From the NCBI GenBank assembly GCA_019637195.1, contig JAHBWA010000016.1, positions 34,562 to 98,561 of the forward strand: a DNA stretch of 64,000 bases. The letters are read 5' to 3'. Positions 17,819 to 29,045 of this stretch are shown here, piece after piece; position 1 is the stretch's first letter; every line of letters begins with the position of its first letter. The translations under genes were made by a program, and so were the position numbers. This DNA is from Labilithrix sp. (GTDB lineage: Bacteria; Myxococcota_A; Polyangia; Polyangiales; Polyangiaceae). A model generated the notes under the pieces. That model saw only the letters and a program-made list of their open reading frames with translations. It made no database searches and was not told where the DNA came from.

Positions 17819-18628
17819 ATGGACCTCCTCAAGCGAAACCTCGCCCCGATCCTCCCCGAAGCCTGGAAGCTCATCGACGAGGAGGCTGCCCGGGTGCTCC
17901 GGCTCCTCCTCGCCGGACGCAAGATCGTCGACTTCGAAGGCCCGTTCGGCTGGACGTACGCCGCGGTCAACACCGGCAAGCTGAAGCTGCTCGGGCAGGC
18001 GCCCGCGCCCGACGTCGGCATCGGCATGCGCGAGGTGCAGCCTCTCGTCGAGGTGCGCGTCCCGATCAAGCTTTCGATCATGGATCTCGACACCGTCGCG
18101 CGCGGCGCCGAGGACCCGAACCTCGAGTCGGTCGTTCAGGCCGCCGAGAAGATCGCCCTGGTCGAGGACAACGCCGTGTTCAACGGCCTCGCCAGCGCGG
18201 GCATCAAGGGCATCCTCGAGTCGAGCCCGCACCCTCCGCTCGCGCTCTCGCCCGACGTGCTGGACCTGCCGAAGTCGATCCTCGACGCGAAGGAGACGCT
18301 GCGCCGGGCGGGCGTGGCCGGGCCTTACGTGCTCGTCCTCGGCGCCGCGCTCCACGACGCGGTCTTCTCCGCGACCGACGAGGGACACCCGCTCGCCAAG
18401 CGCATCGAGCAGCAGCTCGTCGATCGGCCGATCGTCCGCGCGGAGGCGGTGAACGGCGCGGCGCTCCTCTCGATGCGCGGCGGTGACTACGAGCTCTACG
18501 TCGGGCAGGACCTGTCGATCGGCTACGCGTACCACACGAAGGACGAGGTCGAGCTCTACCTCACCGAGTCCTTCACGTTCCGCGTGCTCGAGCCGGCGGC
18601 GGCGGTCCGGCTGACGCGCGGCAAGTAG
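17819..18628 (+). CDS. enc: Encapsulin nanocompartment shell protein (family 1)
   Basis: 269 residues, the size of T=1 encapsulins, with the HK97-like fold family signatures: N-terminal MDLLKRNLAPILPEAWKLID, DFEGPFGWTYAAVNTGKL, VPIKLSIMDLDTVARGAED, AEDNAVFNG-like VEDNAVFNGLAS, and C-terminal GGDYELYVGQDLSIGYAYH. The shell is expected to enclose the upstream EncFtn through its LGIGSLK peptide and to mineralise iron. ATG 17819 is preceded by AGAAGG. Together with 17365-17787 it forms a complete two-gene iron-storage operon. A Ser/Thr kinase gene follows on the same strand, separated by about 225 bases. Confidence 0.97.
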   Translation: MDLLKRNLAPILPEAWKLIDEEAARVLRLLLAGRKIVDFEGPFGWTYAAVNTGKLKLLGQAPAPDVGIGMREVQPLVEVRVPIKLSIMDLDTVARGAEDPNLESVVQAAEKIALVEDNAVFNGLASAGIKGILESSPHPPLALSPDVLDLPKSILDAKETLRRAGVAGPYVLVLGAALHDAVFSATDEGHPLAKRIEQQLVDRPIVRAEAVNGAALLSMRGGDYELYVGQDLSIGYAYHTKDEVELYLTESFTFRVLEPAAAVRLTRGK

Positions 18629-18853
18629 CGCCGATCCGGCTCGGGAAAGCGCGGATCGCGGGCCCGCCGACCGTCGCGGGCGCCCGGTGGGAGACCGGAG
18701 GCGACGGCGCGCGCGGCGCCGCTCGCGCCCATGATCCTGGATCGTCGAGGCCACGCCGCGGGGCGCGCGGGTCCGCGTCGACGCGCGGGGATGCGCGAAA
18801 TTCGGCTCTTCTCGAGGAGCTCCCGACGGCACCCATCCTGCAGCTCGCTCGGC

Positions 18854-19834
18854 ATGAGCACGCAGGTCCCGGCGCTCGGCTCCGTCCTCGTGAACCGCTA
18901 CGAGCTCGTCGAGGAGCTCGGACGCGGCGGGTGCGCCGTCGTGTTCGGGGCTCACGACCACCGGCTCGCGCGGGCGGTCGCGGTGAAGGTCCCGATCGGC
19001 ATCGCCGGCGACACCGCGAAGGTCGGCCGCTTCGCGCGCGAGGCGCGCGTCATCGCGTCGATCCATCACCCCAACGTGTGCGCGGTGCTCGACAGCGGGT
19101 TCACCGAGGACGGCGTGCCGTTCCTCGTCATGGAGCGGCTCTTCGGCGAGTCGCTCCGCGCGACGATCCACCGAGCCAAGCGGCTCCCGGTCGGCGACGC
19201 GATCGCGATCGGGCTCCAGCTGCTCTCGGCGCTCGACGCCGTGCACGCGGCGGGGATCGTCCACCGCGACGTCAAGCCGGACAACGTGATCCTGGTGTCG
19301 CGCGGCGGCTGCGATCCGCTCGTGAAGCTCCTCGACTTCGGCCTCTGCCGCAGGGCCGCGCGCCGGCGCGCCGACGAGGAGACGATGACGCGCGAGGGGG
19401 CGCTCGTCGGCACGCCGGAGTACATGGCGCCGGAGCAGGTGATCGGCAGCGCGACGCTCGACGCCCGCGCGGACATCTACGCGGTCGGCGTCGTGCTCTA
19501 CGAGGCGCTCACCGGCGATCGCGCGTTCTTCGCGAAGAACATCCGCGACATCCTCTCGGGCGTGATGAACAAGAGGCTGAGGCCGCTCCGCGAGGCGCGG
19601 CGGGACGCGCCCCGCTCGCTCGAGGTCGCCGTCGCCCGGGCGATGAGCCGCGAGCCCGCGCGCCGCCACGCGACCGCGGCGGAGCTCCAGGCGGATCTCG
19701 TCGCCGTGAAGGAGGAGATCGCCGCGCTCGCCCGCGCCGCCCAGCGCCGCGCGGAGGCCGAGGTCTGGGACCTCCCGACCACGCCGTTCCAGCGCCGTCT
19801 GCCGCCTCGACGCCCGCCCGCGCCCGCGGGCTGA
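18854..19834 (+). CDS. Hanks-type Ser/Thr protein kinase, cytosolic
   Basis: 326 residues with all kinase subdomains: Gly loop LGRGGCAVVFGA, ATP Lys in VAVKVP, catalytic loop HRDVKPDNV, DFGLC for DFG, and GTPEYMAPEQV. Kinase end at about residue 290; the rest is a Pro/Arg-rich tail with no transmembrane helix or sensor domain. Start chosen at ATG 18854 because the kinase begins almost at once (VLVNRYELVEELG); an in-frame ATG at 18791 is possible, and neither has a good ribosome site. It follows the encapsulin operon but has its own 225-base upstream gap, so a regulatory link is speculation. Confidence 0.92.
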   Translation: MSTQVPALGSVLVNRYELVEELGRGGCAVVFGAHDHRLARAVAVKVPIGIAGDTAKVGRFAREARVIASIHHPNVCAVLDSGFTEDGVPFLVMERLFGESLRATIHRAKRLPVGDAIAIGLQLLSALDAVHAAGIVHRDVKPDNVILVSRGGCDPLVKLLDFGLCRRAARRRADEETMTREGALVGTPEYMAPEQVIGSATLDARADIYAVGVVLYEALTGDRAFFAKNIRDILSGVMNKRLRPLREARRDAPRSLEVAVARAMSREPARRHATAAELQADLVAVKEEIAALARAAQRRAEAEVWDLPTTPFQRRLPPRRPPAPAG

Positions 19835-19890
19835 CAGGGGCACACGCGGACCCGCCGCGCCCGAGGTTTTCGGGGAGCGATCCGCGGGCG

Positions 19891-19914
19891 GCGGCGCGCG
19901 CCTTCGCGCGCCGC
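19891..19914. terminator. GC hairpin between convergent kinase and glnA
   Basis: GCGGCGCGCG (19891-19900) and CGCGCGCCGC (19905-19914) form a 10-bp perfect stem with a CCTT loop. No T-tract. Likely bidirectional transcription barrier. Confidence 0.55.
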
Positions 19915-19929
19915 GCCGTCCGGAGACCG

Positions 19930-21345
19930 TCAGATGTCGAAGTAGAGGTAGAACTCGTGCGGCGTCGGCCGCATGCGGATCGGGTTGAGCTCCTTCGTCC
20001 GCTTGTAGTCGAGCCACTCGGCGACCGCGTCCTTCGTGAAGACATCGCCGCGGAGGAGGTACTCGTGGTCGCGCTCGAGCGCGTCGAGCGCCTCCTCGAG
20101 GCTGCCCGGCATGTGGGGGACGTTCTTCAGCTCCTCGGGGCTGAGGGCGTAGATGTCCTTGTCGAGCGGATCGCCCGGGTCGATCTTGTTCTGGATGCCG
20201 TCGAGCCCGGCGAGCATCATCGCGCTGAACGCGAGGTACGGGTTGCAGCTCGGGTCGGGGAACCGAACCTCGACGCGGCGGGTCTTCGGCGACGGGCCGG
20301 TGATCGGGATGCGGACCGACGCGGAGCGGTTGCGGCTCGAGTAGGCGAGGTTGACGGGCGCCTCGAAGCCGGGCACGAGGCGGCGGAAGCTGTTCGTCGT
20401 CGGGTTCGTGAACGCGGCGAGCGACTTGGCGTGCTTGATGATGCCGCCGATGTAGTGGAGGGCCGTCTGCGAGAGGCCGGCGTAGCCGTCGCCGTGGAAG
20501 AGCGGCTTGCCCTCCTTCCAGAGCGACTGATGCACGTGCATGCCCGAGCCGTTGTCGCCGAAGAGCGGCTTCGGCATGAAGGTCGCCGCCTTGCCGTGCT
20601 TGCGCGCGACGTTCTTGACCACGTACTTGAACCACATGAGCTGATCGGCGCAGGGGAGCAGCCGATTGAACTTCATGCCGATCTCGCACTGACCGCCGGA
20701 CGCGACCTCGTGGTGGCCGACCTCGACCTCGATGCCCGACGCCTGGAGCGCGAGCATGATCTCCATGCGCACGTTCGCGAGCGTGTCGGTCGGCGGGACG
20801 GGGAAGTAGCCTTCCTTGTGGCGCGTCTTGTAGCCGAGGTTCGGGTACTCCTCGCGGCCGGAGTTCCACGCGCCCTCGACGCTGTCGAGGAAGTAGTAGC
20901 CCTCGTTCGGCTTCGAGTGGTCGAAGCGGACGTCGTCGAAGAGGAAGAACTCCGCCTCCGGGCCCATGAACGACGTGTCGGCGATCCCGGTCTGGCGGAG
21001 GTAGGCCTCGGCCTTCTTCGAGATGTGGCGCGGGTCGCGCGAGTAGGGCTGCTTGGTGATCGGATCGAACACGCTGCAGACGAGCGAGAGCGTCGGGTGC
21101 GCGAAGAACGGATCGAGCTTCGCCGTCTCCGGGTCCGGGATCATCGTCATGTCCGACGCGTTGATCGGCTGCCAGCCGCGCACCGACGAGCCGTCGAACT
21201 GGATGCCGTCCTCGAACAGGCCCTCGTCGAGCCGCGCGACGGGCAGGGTCGTGTGCTGCCACACGCCCGGGAAATCGATGAACTTCAAGTCGATGAACTT
21301 GACGTCGTTCTTGTGCGCGAGCTCGATGACTTCCTTCGGCTTCAT
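19930..21345 (-). CDS. glnA: Glutamine synthetase type I
   Basis: 471 residues, full length, making glutamine from glutamate, ammonia and ATP. Signatures seen: [19 protein letters not shown], metal-site [41 protein letters not shown] and [20 protein letters not shown]. The stretch [17 protein letters not shown] contains the Tyr equivalent to the adenylylation site of GSI-beta enzymes, so control by GlnE is likely. GGAAG lies five bases before the ATG. It follows glnB by 74 bases, forming the classical glnB-glnA operon in which PII controls the enzyme's modification and transcription. Confidence 0.98.
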   Translation of the reverse strand: MKPKEVIELAHKNDVKFIDLKFIDFPGVWQHTTLPVARLDEGLFEDGIQFDGSSVRGWQPINASDMTMIPDPETAKLDPFFAHPTLSLVCSVFDPITKQPYSRDPRHISKKAEAYLRQTGIADTSFMGPEAEFFLFDDVRFDHSKPNEGYYFLDSVEGAWNSGREEYPNLGYKTRHKEGYFPVPPTDTLANVRMEIMLALQASGIEVEVGHHEVASGGQCEIGMKFNRLLPCADQLMWFKYVVKNVARKHGKAATFMPKPLFGDNGSGMHVHQSLWKEGKPLFHGDGYAGLSQTALHYIGGIIKHAKSLAAFTNPTTNSFRRLVPGFEAPVNLAYSSRNRSASVRIPITGPSPKTRRVEVRFPDPSCNPYLAFSAMMLAGLDGIQNKIDPGDPLDKDIYALSPEELKNVPHMPGSLEEALDALERDHEYLLRGDVFTKDAVAEWLDYKRTKELNPIRMRPTPHEFYLYFDI

Positions 21346-21419
21346 GGCTTCCTTGCTTTCTCTGTGACCTTGGTCGAGGCGCGCGTCCTCTGGGACCGCG
21401 CGCAGCTCGGCCGCGACGA

Positions 21420-22948
<1,529 letters not shown>

Positions 22949-22951
22949 GCG

Positions 22952-24781
22952 TCACTCCGTCGCGGGGAGCTCGGGATCGGGCGTGGGCGCCGGCGTCGGC
23001 TCGTGCTCGGGCGCCTCGTCCGGCGCCTCGGACGTCTCGGGCTTGCTGGGAGGCTTCGGGCGCGGCTTGCGGGGCCGCGCTGCCGGCGTCGCGCTGGGGG
23101 ACGGCAGATCCGCTGGGCTGAGCGCGGTCGGCGTCGTGTCGGGCGAGGTCTCGCCCGGCGACGCGGGCGCCTCGGCGCTCGCGGGAGGTGCGGGCGTCGC
23201 CGACGACGTCGTGGTCGGGGCGCCGTTCGTCGGCGGCGCGGCCGTCGTCGCGGGGGGCGCGGCCACGGACTCCGTGGCCGCGGACGGCGCCGGCGGGCTC
23301 GGCTGCGCGCGCTGGCCAGCGATGAAGGCGCCGACCGCGATCCCGACCACGGCGAGGGCGACCGAGGCGAGCATCATGCGCCGGCGGCGGTCCGCGCGGA
23401 TCGCGAGCTGCTCGTCACGCACGGTGGCGGGCGCGAGCTCGCTCACCGGGAGCGGGTCGATCTCGGGCGGCGTCGCCGGGAGCGCGACGCCGCCGGACGA
23501 CGAGGAGTACGGCCCGGGCACCGCGCCCGGTGAGTCGGGTTGCGACGTGCGCGGGAGCGGGAGGGTCTTGGGGCCGGAGCCGCCGGTGGTGGTCGCGCTC
23601 TTCGACGGGCCTCCGCTCTCGCCGCCGCCGCGCGCGCCGTAGTTCGACGGCTCGCGCCGGTCGATCGGCGTCGCCGTGCCGGTGCGGGCCGCGTCGCTCG
23701 CGTCGGGCACCGTACGCGTCGAGTCCTGCTGGCTGTGTGGGGCGCCGCTCGCGCGCGCCTGCGTGTCCGTGTCGGGGACGCTCGAGCGGCTGGTGCGCGC
23801 GGCGGCGAGCGCGCTCGCCGTGAAGACCTCGGTGTCGCCCGTCGCGTCGACCGCCGCGGCCGCCTGCGGGACGATGACCGCCGTGTGCTTGCCGGTGCCG
23901 TCGGGGAGCACGGAGGGAAAGGCGTCGAGCAGGCGCCGGGTGACCGCCGCGGCGTCGCGGATGCGCGCGTCGCGATCGTGCACGAGCATGGCGTCGACGA
24001 CGCTGGCGAGCTCGGGCGGCACCCAGGGCGCGACGTCGTGCAAGAGCTTCGGGCGGGAGGTGAGGATCCCGACGATCGTGCCGTGATAGCTGCCACGGTC
24101 GGCGAACGGCGCCGCGCCCGCGAGCGCCTCGTACATGACGGCGCCGAGCGACCAGATGTCCGCGCGCCCGTCGACGTCGTCCTTCCCCTCCGCCTGCTCG
24201 GGCGACATGTAGAGCGGCGTTCCGATCGGCGTCCCGCTGCCGGTGATGCGCGCGCTGCCCGGCGCCTCACTCAGGAGCTTCGAGACGCCGAAGTCGAGGA
24301 GCTTCACGAGCATCTGCCCGTTGTCGCGCTCGGTCAGGTAGACGTTCGCCGGCTTGAGGTCGCGGTGGATGACGCCGGCCTCGTGCGCCTTGGCGAGGCC
24401 GCGCGCGATCTGGTGCGCGAGCATCACGCCCGTCTTCACGTCGATGCGCTTGTCGCGCTCGAGCCGGCCCTGGAGGTCCTCGCCGGTGAGGTGCTCCATC
24501 ACCATGTAGAGGCCGACGCGCCCGTCCGCGCCCACGTCGAAGACGTCGACGATGTGCTCGGAGTTGATCTGCCCTGCGGCGCGCGCCTCGCGCCGGAAGC
24601 GAGCCACGATGAGCTCGCTCTCCTTCATGCTCTTGTCGATCAGCTTGACCGCGACGCGCTTGCCGAGATCGAGGTGGATGGCCTCGCAGACGACGCCCAT
24701 GCCGCCCGCGCCGAGCACGCGACGGATCTCGTATTTTCCGCCGACCGCCAGGCCGACCAACGAGCTGTACGTCGCCGCCAC
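22952..24781 (-). CDS. Membrane-anchored Ser/Thr protein kinase with Pro-rich external tail
   Basis: 609 residues from GTG 24781, placed eight bases after GAGAGG; GTG 24787 is in frame but too close. Kinase domain about residues 17-280: LGAGGMGVVCEA, VAVKLIDKS, HRDLKPANVYL, DFGVSKLL, GTPLYMSPEQAEGK. A long Ser/Thr/Pro juxtamembrane region follows, then RRRR and a transmembrane helix (MMLASVALAVVGIAVGAFIA) near residues 466-488, and a Pro/Ala/Thr-rich extracytoplasmic tail ending in KPRPKPPSKPETSE. This is the usual PknB-like topology but without PASTA or another recognisable sensor; the tail may contact the cell wall. Confidence 0.93.
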   Translation of the reverse strand: MAATYSSLVGLAVGGKYEIRRVLGAGGMGVVCEAIHLDLGKRVAVKLIDKSMKESELIVARFRREARAAGQINSEHIVDVFDVGADGRVGLYMVMEHLTGEDLQGRLERDKRIDVKTGVMLAHQIARGLAKAHEAGVIHRDLKPANVYLTERDNGQMLVKLLDFGVSKLLSEAPGSARITGSGTPIGTPLYMSPEQAEGKDDVDGRADIWSLGAVMYEALAGAAPFADRGSYHGTIVGILTSRPKLLHDVAPWVPPELASVVDAMLVHDRDARIRDAAAVTRRLLDAFPSVLPDGTGKHTAVIVPQAAAAVDATGDTEVFTASALAAARTSRSSVPDTDTQARASGAPHSQQDSTRTVPDASDAARTGTATPIDRREPSNYGARGGGESGGPSKSATTTGGSGPKTLPLPRTSQPDSPGAVPGPYSSSSGGVALPATPPEIDPLPVSELAPATVRDEQLAIRADRRRRMMLASVALAVVGIAVGAFIAGQRAQPSPPAPSAATESVAAPPATTAAPPTNGAPTTTSSATPAPPASAEAPASPGETSPDTTPTALSPADLPSPSATPAARPRKPRPKPPSKPETSEAPDEAPEHEPTPAPTPDPELPATE

Positions 24782-25094
24782 TGCCACACCCTCTCTGCCT
24801 CGCCTCGACGGCGCTGGAGACCCAAACCTCGTGTCGTTTCGATGCCCGAAGCGCTGGAGGCCGAGCGAGGCTCCAGCATAGCCCGGATCGGGTGGGGACA
24901 CCCGACTCAGGCCGCTCAGGGTCATACGACAAGCCGGCCCCCGGTACCCCTCGAATCTGCGGTCGGCGAACGCAGACGGCCCACCCCCCGGGGCCGTCGC
25001 GCCGTGCTCGACCGCGGCGGCTCCTCGCCGGGAGCTCCCGAGTAAGCTCGTGTGCGACAGCCGGGCCGCTCGCGGCGCGGTGTTTTGCGACGGC
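24782..25094. other. Intergenic region between acs and the kinase gene
   Basis: 313 bases with no gene I can support. It contains a 7-bp stem (GCTGGAG 24853-24859 with CTCCAGC 24871-24877) and a 12-bp perfect palindrome CGGGAGCTCCCG at 25029-25040. These may end the acs transcript and shape the kinase leader. The kinase frame stays open upstream but has no convincing start there. Confidence 0.5.
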
Positions 25095-27068
25095 TCAGTC
25101 GTCGTCGGCGCGCAGCTTGGCGAGCACGCTGAAGTCCTCGAGCGTCGACGTGTCGCCCTTGGTCTCCGCGTTGCCCGACGCGACCTCCTTGAGGAGGCGG
25201 CGCATGATCTTTCCGGAGCGGGTCTTCGGCAGCGAGTCGGTGAAGCGGATCGCGTCGGGACGCGCAAACTTCCCGATCTCCTTGTCGATGTGCTCGGCGA
25301 GCTTGGCCTTGAGGTCCTTGGCGTCGTGGCCGGCCTTCAGCGTGACGAAGACGACCAGCGCCTGGCCCTTGAGCTCGTCGGGCTTGCCGACCGCCGCGGC
25401 CTCGGCGACGGCGGGGTGACTGACGAGCGCGCTCTCGATCTCGGCGGTGCCGATGCGGTGGCCGGCGACGTTGAGCACGTCGTCGATGCGCCCGACCACC
25501 CAGAAATAGCCGTCCTCGTCGCGCCGGGCGCCGTCGCCGGTGAAGTAGACGTTCGGCATGACGTCCCAGTACGTCTTCAGGTAGCGCTCGTCGTCGGCCC
25601 AGAGCGTGCGCGCCATCGACGGCCATGGCCTCCGGATGACGAGCTTGCCGCCCTCGTTCGGCTGGCACTCGTCACCGCGGTCCTTCACGACCGCGATGTC
25701 GACGCCGAAGGACGGCAGCCCCGTGGAGCCCGGCTTCGAGTAGCAGGCGCCGGGGAGGGTGGTGAGCATGATCGAGCCGGTCTCGGTCTGCCACCACGTG
25801 TCGACGATCGGGCAGCGGCCACCGCCGATGACGCGGTGGTACCAGGTCCACGCCTCGGGGTTGATCGGCTCGCCGACGGAGCCGAGCAGGCGCAGCGACG
25901 ACAGGTCGTGCTTCGCGGGCCAGTCGTCGCCGGCGCGGATGAACGCGCGGATCGCCGTCGGCGCCGTGTAGAGGATCGTGACGCCGTGCTTCTCGATGAT
26001 GCTCCAGAAGCGCGACCAATCCGGCGCGTTGGGAGCGCCCTCGTACATCATCACGCTCGCGCCGCACGAGAGCGGCCCGTAGACGAAGTAGCTGTGCCCC
26101 GTGACCCAGCCGACGTCCGCCGTGCACCAGTAGAGGTCGCCCGGGCGGATGTCGAAGACGTACTTGGTCGTGACGTGGGCGCCGGCGAGGTAGCCCGCCG
26201 TCGTGTGCATCACGCCCTTCGGCTTCCCCGTGGAGCCGGACGTATAGAGGATGAAGAGCGGGTGCTCGGCGTCGAAGGCGGGCGGGTTCTTGGCGAGCGC
26301 GAGCGCCGCTTCGGACGGCCGCCGCGCGAGCGCGTCGTCCCACCAGAGGTCGCGGCCCTCCTTCATCGGCGCCGGGCACTTCTCGGGGCCGATCCGGCGG
26401 AGGACGATCGCCTTCTCGATCGTCGGCGTGCTCGCGAGCGCCTCGTCCGCCATCTTCTTGAGCGGCACCACGTTCCCGCGCCGCCAGGCGCCGTCCTGCG
26501 TGAGCAGGATCTTCGCGCCGCAGTCGTTGATCCGGTCGCGCAGGGCCTCCGCGCTGAAGCCGCCGAAGATGACCGAGTGCGTCGCGCCGAGTCGGGCGCA
26601 CGCGAGCATCGCCACCGCGGTCTCCGGCACCATGCCCATGTAGATCGCGACGCGGTCACCCGCCTGGACCCCGAGGTCGGCGAGGGTGGCCGCGAGGCGC
26701 AGGACCTCGCGGTGGAGCTCCCAGTAGGTCAGCGTGCGGACGTCGCCGGGCTCTCCCTCCCAGACGATGGCCGCCTTCGTCCGGCCGTCCGTCGAGAGGT
26801 GGCGGTCGAGGCAGCTCTCGGTCAGGTTGAGCGTCGCGCCGACGAAGAACTTCGCGCGCGGCAGGTCCCACTCCGCGAAGGTTTTCCACGGCGTCCGGAA
26901 GACGAGGTCGAACGTCTGCTCGCGCCAGAACTCCTCCGGCTCGTCGAGCGACTTCCGATACATCGACGTGTACTCCGCGTGCGAGGCGACGCGGGCCTGC
27001 TTCGAGAACTCCTCGGAGGGCTGAAAACGGCGGTCTTCCTTCAGGCGCGATTCGATGCTGTCGCTCAT
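25095..27068 (-). CDS. acs: Acetyl-CoA synthetase (AMP-forming)
   Basis: 657 residues, full length. Activates acetate to acetyl-CoA through acetyl-AMP. Signatures seen: [20 protein letters not shown] (P-loop-like A3), [13 protein letters not shown] (A5), [20 protein letters not shown] (A7/A8 hinge), and [14 protein letters not shown] near the C-terminus, whose Lys is the site of reversible acetylation in characterised Acs. ATG 27068 is preceded by CGGAGAG. It runs alone, with a hairpin in the upstream gap that belongs to the neighbouring lipoprotein gene. Confidence 0.98.
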   Translation of the reverse strand: MSDSIESRLKEDRRFQPSEEFSKQARVASHAEYTSMYRKSLDEPEEFWREQTFDLVFRTPWKTFAEWDLPRAKFFVGATLNLTESCLDRHLSTDGRTKAAIVWEGEPGDVRTLTYWELHREVLRLAATLADLGVQAGDRVAIYMGMVPETAVAMLACARLGATHSVIFGGFSAEALRDRINDCGAKILLTQDGAWRRGNVVPLKKMADEALASTPTIEKAIVLRRIGPEKCPAPMKEGRDLWWDDALARRPSEAALALAKNPPAFDAEHPLFILYTSGSTGKPKGVMHTTAGYLAGAHVTTKYVFDIRPGDLYWCTADVGWVTGHSYFVYGPLSCGASVMMYEGAPNAPDWSRFWSIIEKHGVTILYTAPTAIRAFIRAGDDWPAKHDLSSLRLLGSVGEPINPEAWTWYHRVIGGGRCPIVDTWWQTETGSIMLTTLPGACYSKPGSTGLPSFGVDIAVVKDRGDECQPNEGGKLVIRRPWPSMARTLWADDERYLKTYWDVMPNVYFTGDGARRDEDGYFWVVGRIDDVLNVAGHRIGTAEIESALVSHPAVAEAAAVGKPDELKGQALVVFVTLKAGHDAKDLKAKLAEHIDKEIGKFARPDAIRFTDSLPKTRSGKIMRRLLKEVASGNAETKGDTSTLEDFSVLAKLRADDD

Positions 27069-27223
27069 GGGCTCTCCGAGGCTCTTTCGGCGCGATGAAA
27101 CGGGTCAATGGGAATACCGTTTGTGCGCCGAACCCTCAAGCAGCGGACGTTCACGCCTCATCCGTCCGCGGGCGGAGGTGCCACGGACCGGCGCCGACGG
27201 AGAGCCGGGGCCGGAACGAAGAA

Positions 27224-27250
27224 GAGGGCAGCCTCGGGGAGGCCGCCCTC
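27224..27250 (-). terminator. Hairpin downstream of the beta-helix lipoprotein gene
   Basis: GAGGGCAGCCTC (27224-27235) pairs with GAGGCCGCCCTC (27239-27250) with one mismatch and a short loop, 28 bases past the minus-strand stop at 27279. On the minus strand it is followed by TTCGTT. Confidence 0.6.
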
Positions 27251-27278
27251 TCGGATCACGTCGTGCGTGACCGTGGCG

Positions 27279-28871
27279 TCACTGCGCGGCGTGCTTGAAG
27301 CACCCCTCCTTCACGCCCGGCGCGAGCGAGTCCTGGTTCCTCGGGCCGGCGTCACGGATGAGCGTCGGGGCGAAGCCGGTGAAGAGGATCTCGCCGTTGC
27401 AGGGGCGCGCCCAGTTCGCCGACAGCTCCGGATCGCTGATCTCCTTCCAGTAGTTCTGGGAGATGTCGATCGAGCCGCGCCGGTGGACCGTGCTGACCTC
27501 CTGGCCGGCGTCGTTGTTGTTGCCGTAGACGTTGTTCTCGCGGAAGAACGACTCCGGCGCGAGCGCGGCGCCCCAGATGAGCAGCGCCTGCTGCCGGTTG
27601 TTCACGAGGTTCGATTTCGAGATCTGCACGAGGACGTCGGAGCCGTTGATGAAGACGCCGTGCGACTCGTTCTCGACGATGTCGGTGTGGGTGATGATCG
27701 GATCGTGCCAGCGCGCGGGCTGCGGGGCCGAGCCGCACGACGAGATGGGGTTCGCGCCGTCGACCTGCATGCCGACGCCGTTCTCGCGGATGACCGAGTC
27801 GTCGACCACCATCTTCTGCGCGTTGGCGAGGTGGAGGCCGCGCTGGAAGCCCTTCACGAGCGCGCGGGTGAAGGTCGCCTCGACGTCCTCCTGAGCGCGG
27901 ATGCCGGCCTCGCTGCGCTGGCCCTGCATCGTGACGCCCTCGATGAGCGAGTCGGTGACGACGACGTTGCCGCCGTTCGGGATGTCGACGCCGATGCGCG
28001 CCTTCTCGATGACCACGTTCTTCATCGAGTTGCCCTTGCTCTTGATCACGATGCCGCCCCAGCCGCGGTCCTCCTTGAACGACGTGAAGGCGACCGGCGC
28101 CTCCTTGGTGCCGGCGGCCTGGAGGAGGCCCTCGACGGTGAGCGAGACGGTGCCGAAGCCGCTGCCCGGGTTCTGCGGGTCGATGTAGTTGCCCTTGACC
28201 GTGACGCCGGGCTGGATCGTGAGCGTCGAGCCCTCGGTCACGGTCGCGCTCTCGAGGATGACGACCTCGCATTGATCCCACTTCGCGTTCCCCTCGATCT
28301 TCGCGCCCTGCACGAAGAGCTGGCCGGGGGTGCACGGCTTGTCGAAGTTGGCGCGCTGGCACTGGAAGTCGGTGCCCTCGCAGGTGAGCGTGAGCTTGTA
28401 CGAGCCCTCGCCCGTGTCCTCGTTCGACATGAACGTCACGAGGTAGTTCTGATCGCGGTCCGCCTGGAACGACACCGGCGGCGCGGGCACCTCGCCGTTG
28501 GGTCCGTCCTCGCTCGCGACGATCCGCGCGCCGCGCGCGGTCTTGCTCGCGTAGGGCGCGTTGACCGCGAGCTGGGTGTCGAGCGGCGCGTCGAGATCGT
28601 CACGCCGCGCGTCGCTGCCGCCCGTCGCCTCGAGCGAGACGGAGATCTTCGCGCCCGCCTTCAGCGGCACCACGTAGCCGTAGGCGCGCACACGCGGGTC
28701 GAACTGCCCCTCGACGATCGCGTTCGGGCCGATCGTGTCCACGATCTTCGCGTTCCGCTCGATCGCTTCGCCGATGTCCGTCCCGGTGGCGACCTCCTCG
28801 GTCGAGCAGGCGACGGTGAGCGCCGCGGCGATGGCGGGGACGGCGAGGAGTGCGAGTCGGTTGGTGCGCAT
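27279..28871 (-). CDS. Right-handed beta-helix lipoprotein
   Basis: 530 residues. Signal MRTNRLALLAVPAIAAALTV with lipobox TVAC (Cys22). A first domain (about 30-180) has a carbohydrate-binding/jelly-roll look (YGYVVPLKAGAKISVSLEA, NYLVTFMSNEDTGEGSYKL). The rest is a parallel beta-helix: repeats like SMKNVVIEKARIGVDI, GNVVVTDSLIEG, KMVVDDSVIRENGVGM and SDVLVQISKSNLVNNRQQA, as in pectate-lyase-fold and NosD-like proteins. No catalytic residues were recognised; a surface adhesin or polysaccharide-binding role is possible. GGAA lies nine bases before the ATG. A 174-base gap separates it from the next minus-strand gene. Confidence 0.85.
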   Translation of the reverse strand: MRTNRLALLAVPAIAAALTVACSTEEVATGTDIGEAIERNAKIVDTIGPNAIVEGQFDPRVRAYGYVVPLKAGAKISVSLEATGGSDARRDDLDAPLDTQLAVNAPYASKTARGARIVASEDGPNGEVPAPPVSFQADRDQNYLVTFMSNEDTGEGSYKLTLTCEGTDFQCQRANFDKPCTPGQLFVQGAKIEGNAKWDQCEVVILESATVTEGSTLTIQPGVTVKGNYIDPQNPGSGFGTVSLTVEGLLQAAGTKEAPVAFTSFKEDRGWGGIVIKSKGNSMKNVVIEKARIGVDIPNGGNVVVTDSLIEGVTMQGQRSEAGIRAQEDVEATFTRALVKGFQRGLHLANAQKMVVDDSVIRENGVGMQVDGANPISSCGSAPQPARWHDPIITHTDIVENESHGVFINGSDVLVQISKSNLVNNRQQALLIWGAALAPESFFRENNVYGNNNDAGQEVSTVHRRGSIDISQNYWKEISDPELSANWARPCNGEILFTGFAPTLIRDAGPRNQDSLAPGVKEGCFKHAAQ

Positions 28872-29045
28872 GGTGAGCGTTTCCTTGAAAGATCGAAAGG
28901 GTGGGGCCGGCGGCGGCTTGCCCACGTATACGCACATCACGTACCCAAGCTTCCCTCTCGGCTTTCACGGCAACTGCGTGAAAATTGGGAGCGGCGGACC
29001 GATTTCTTGGGGAGCGGGCGATCCACCACACCCCCCGCTGCCGGC

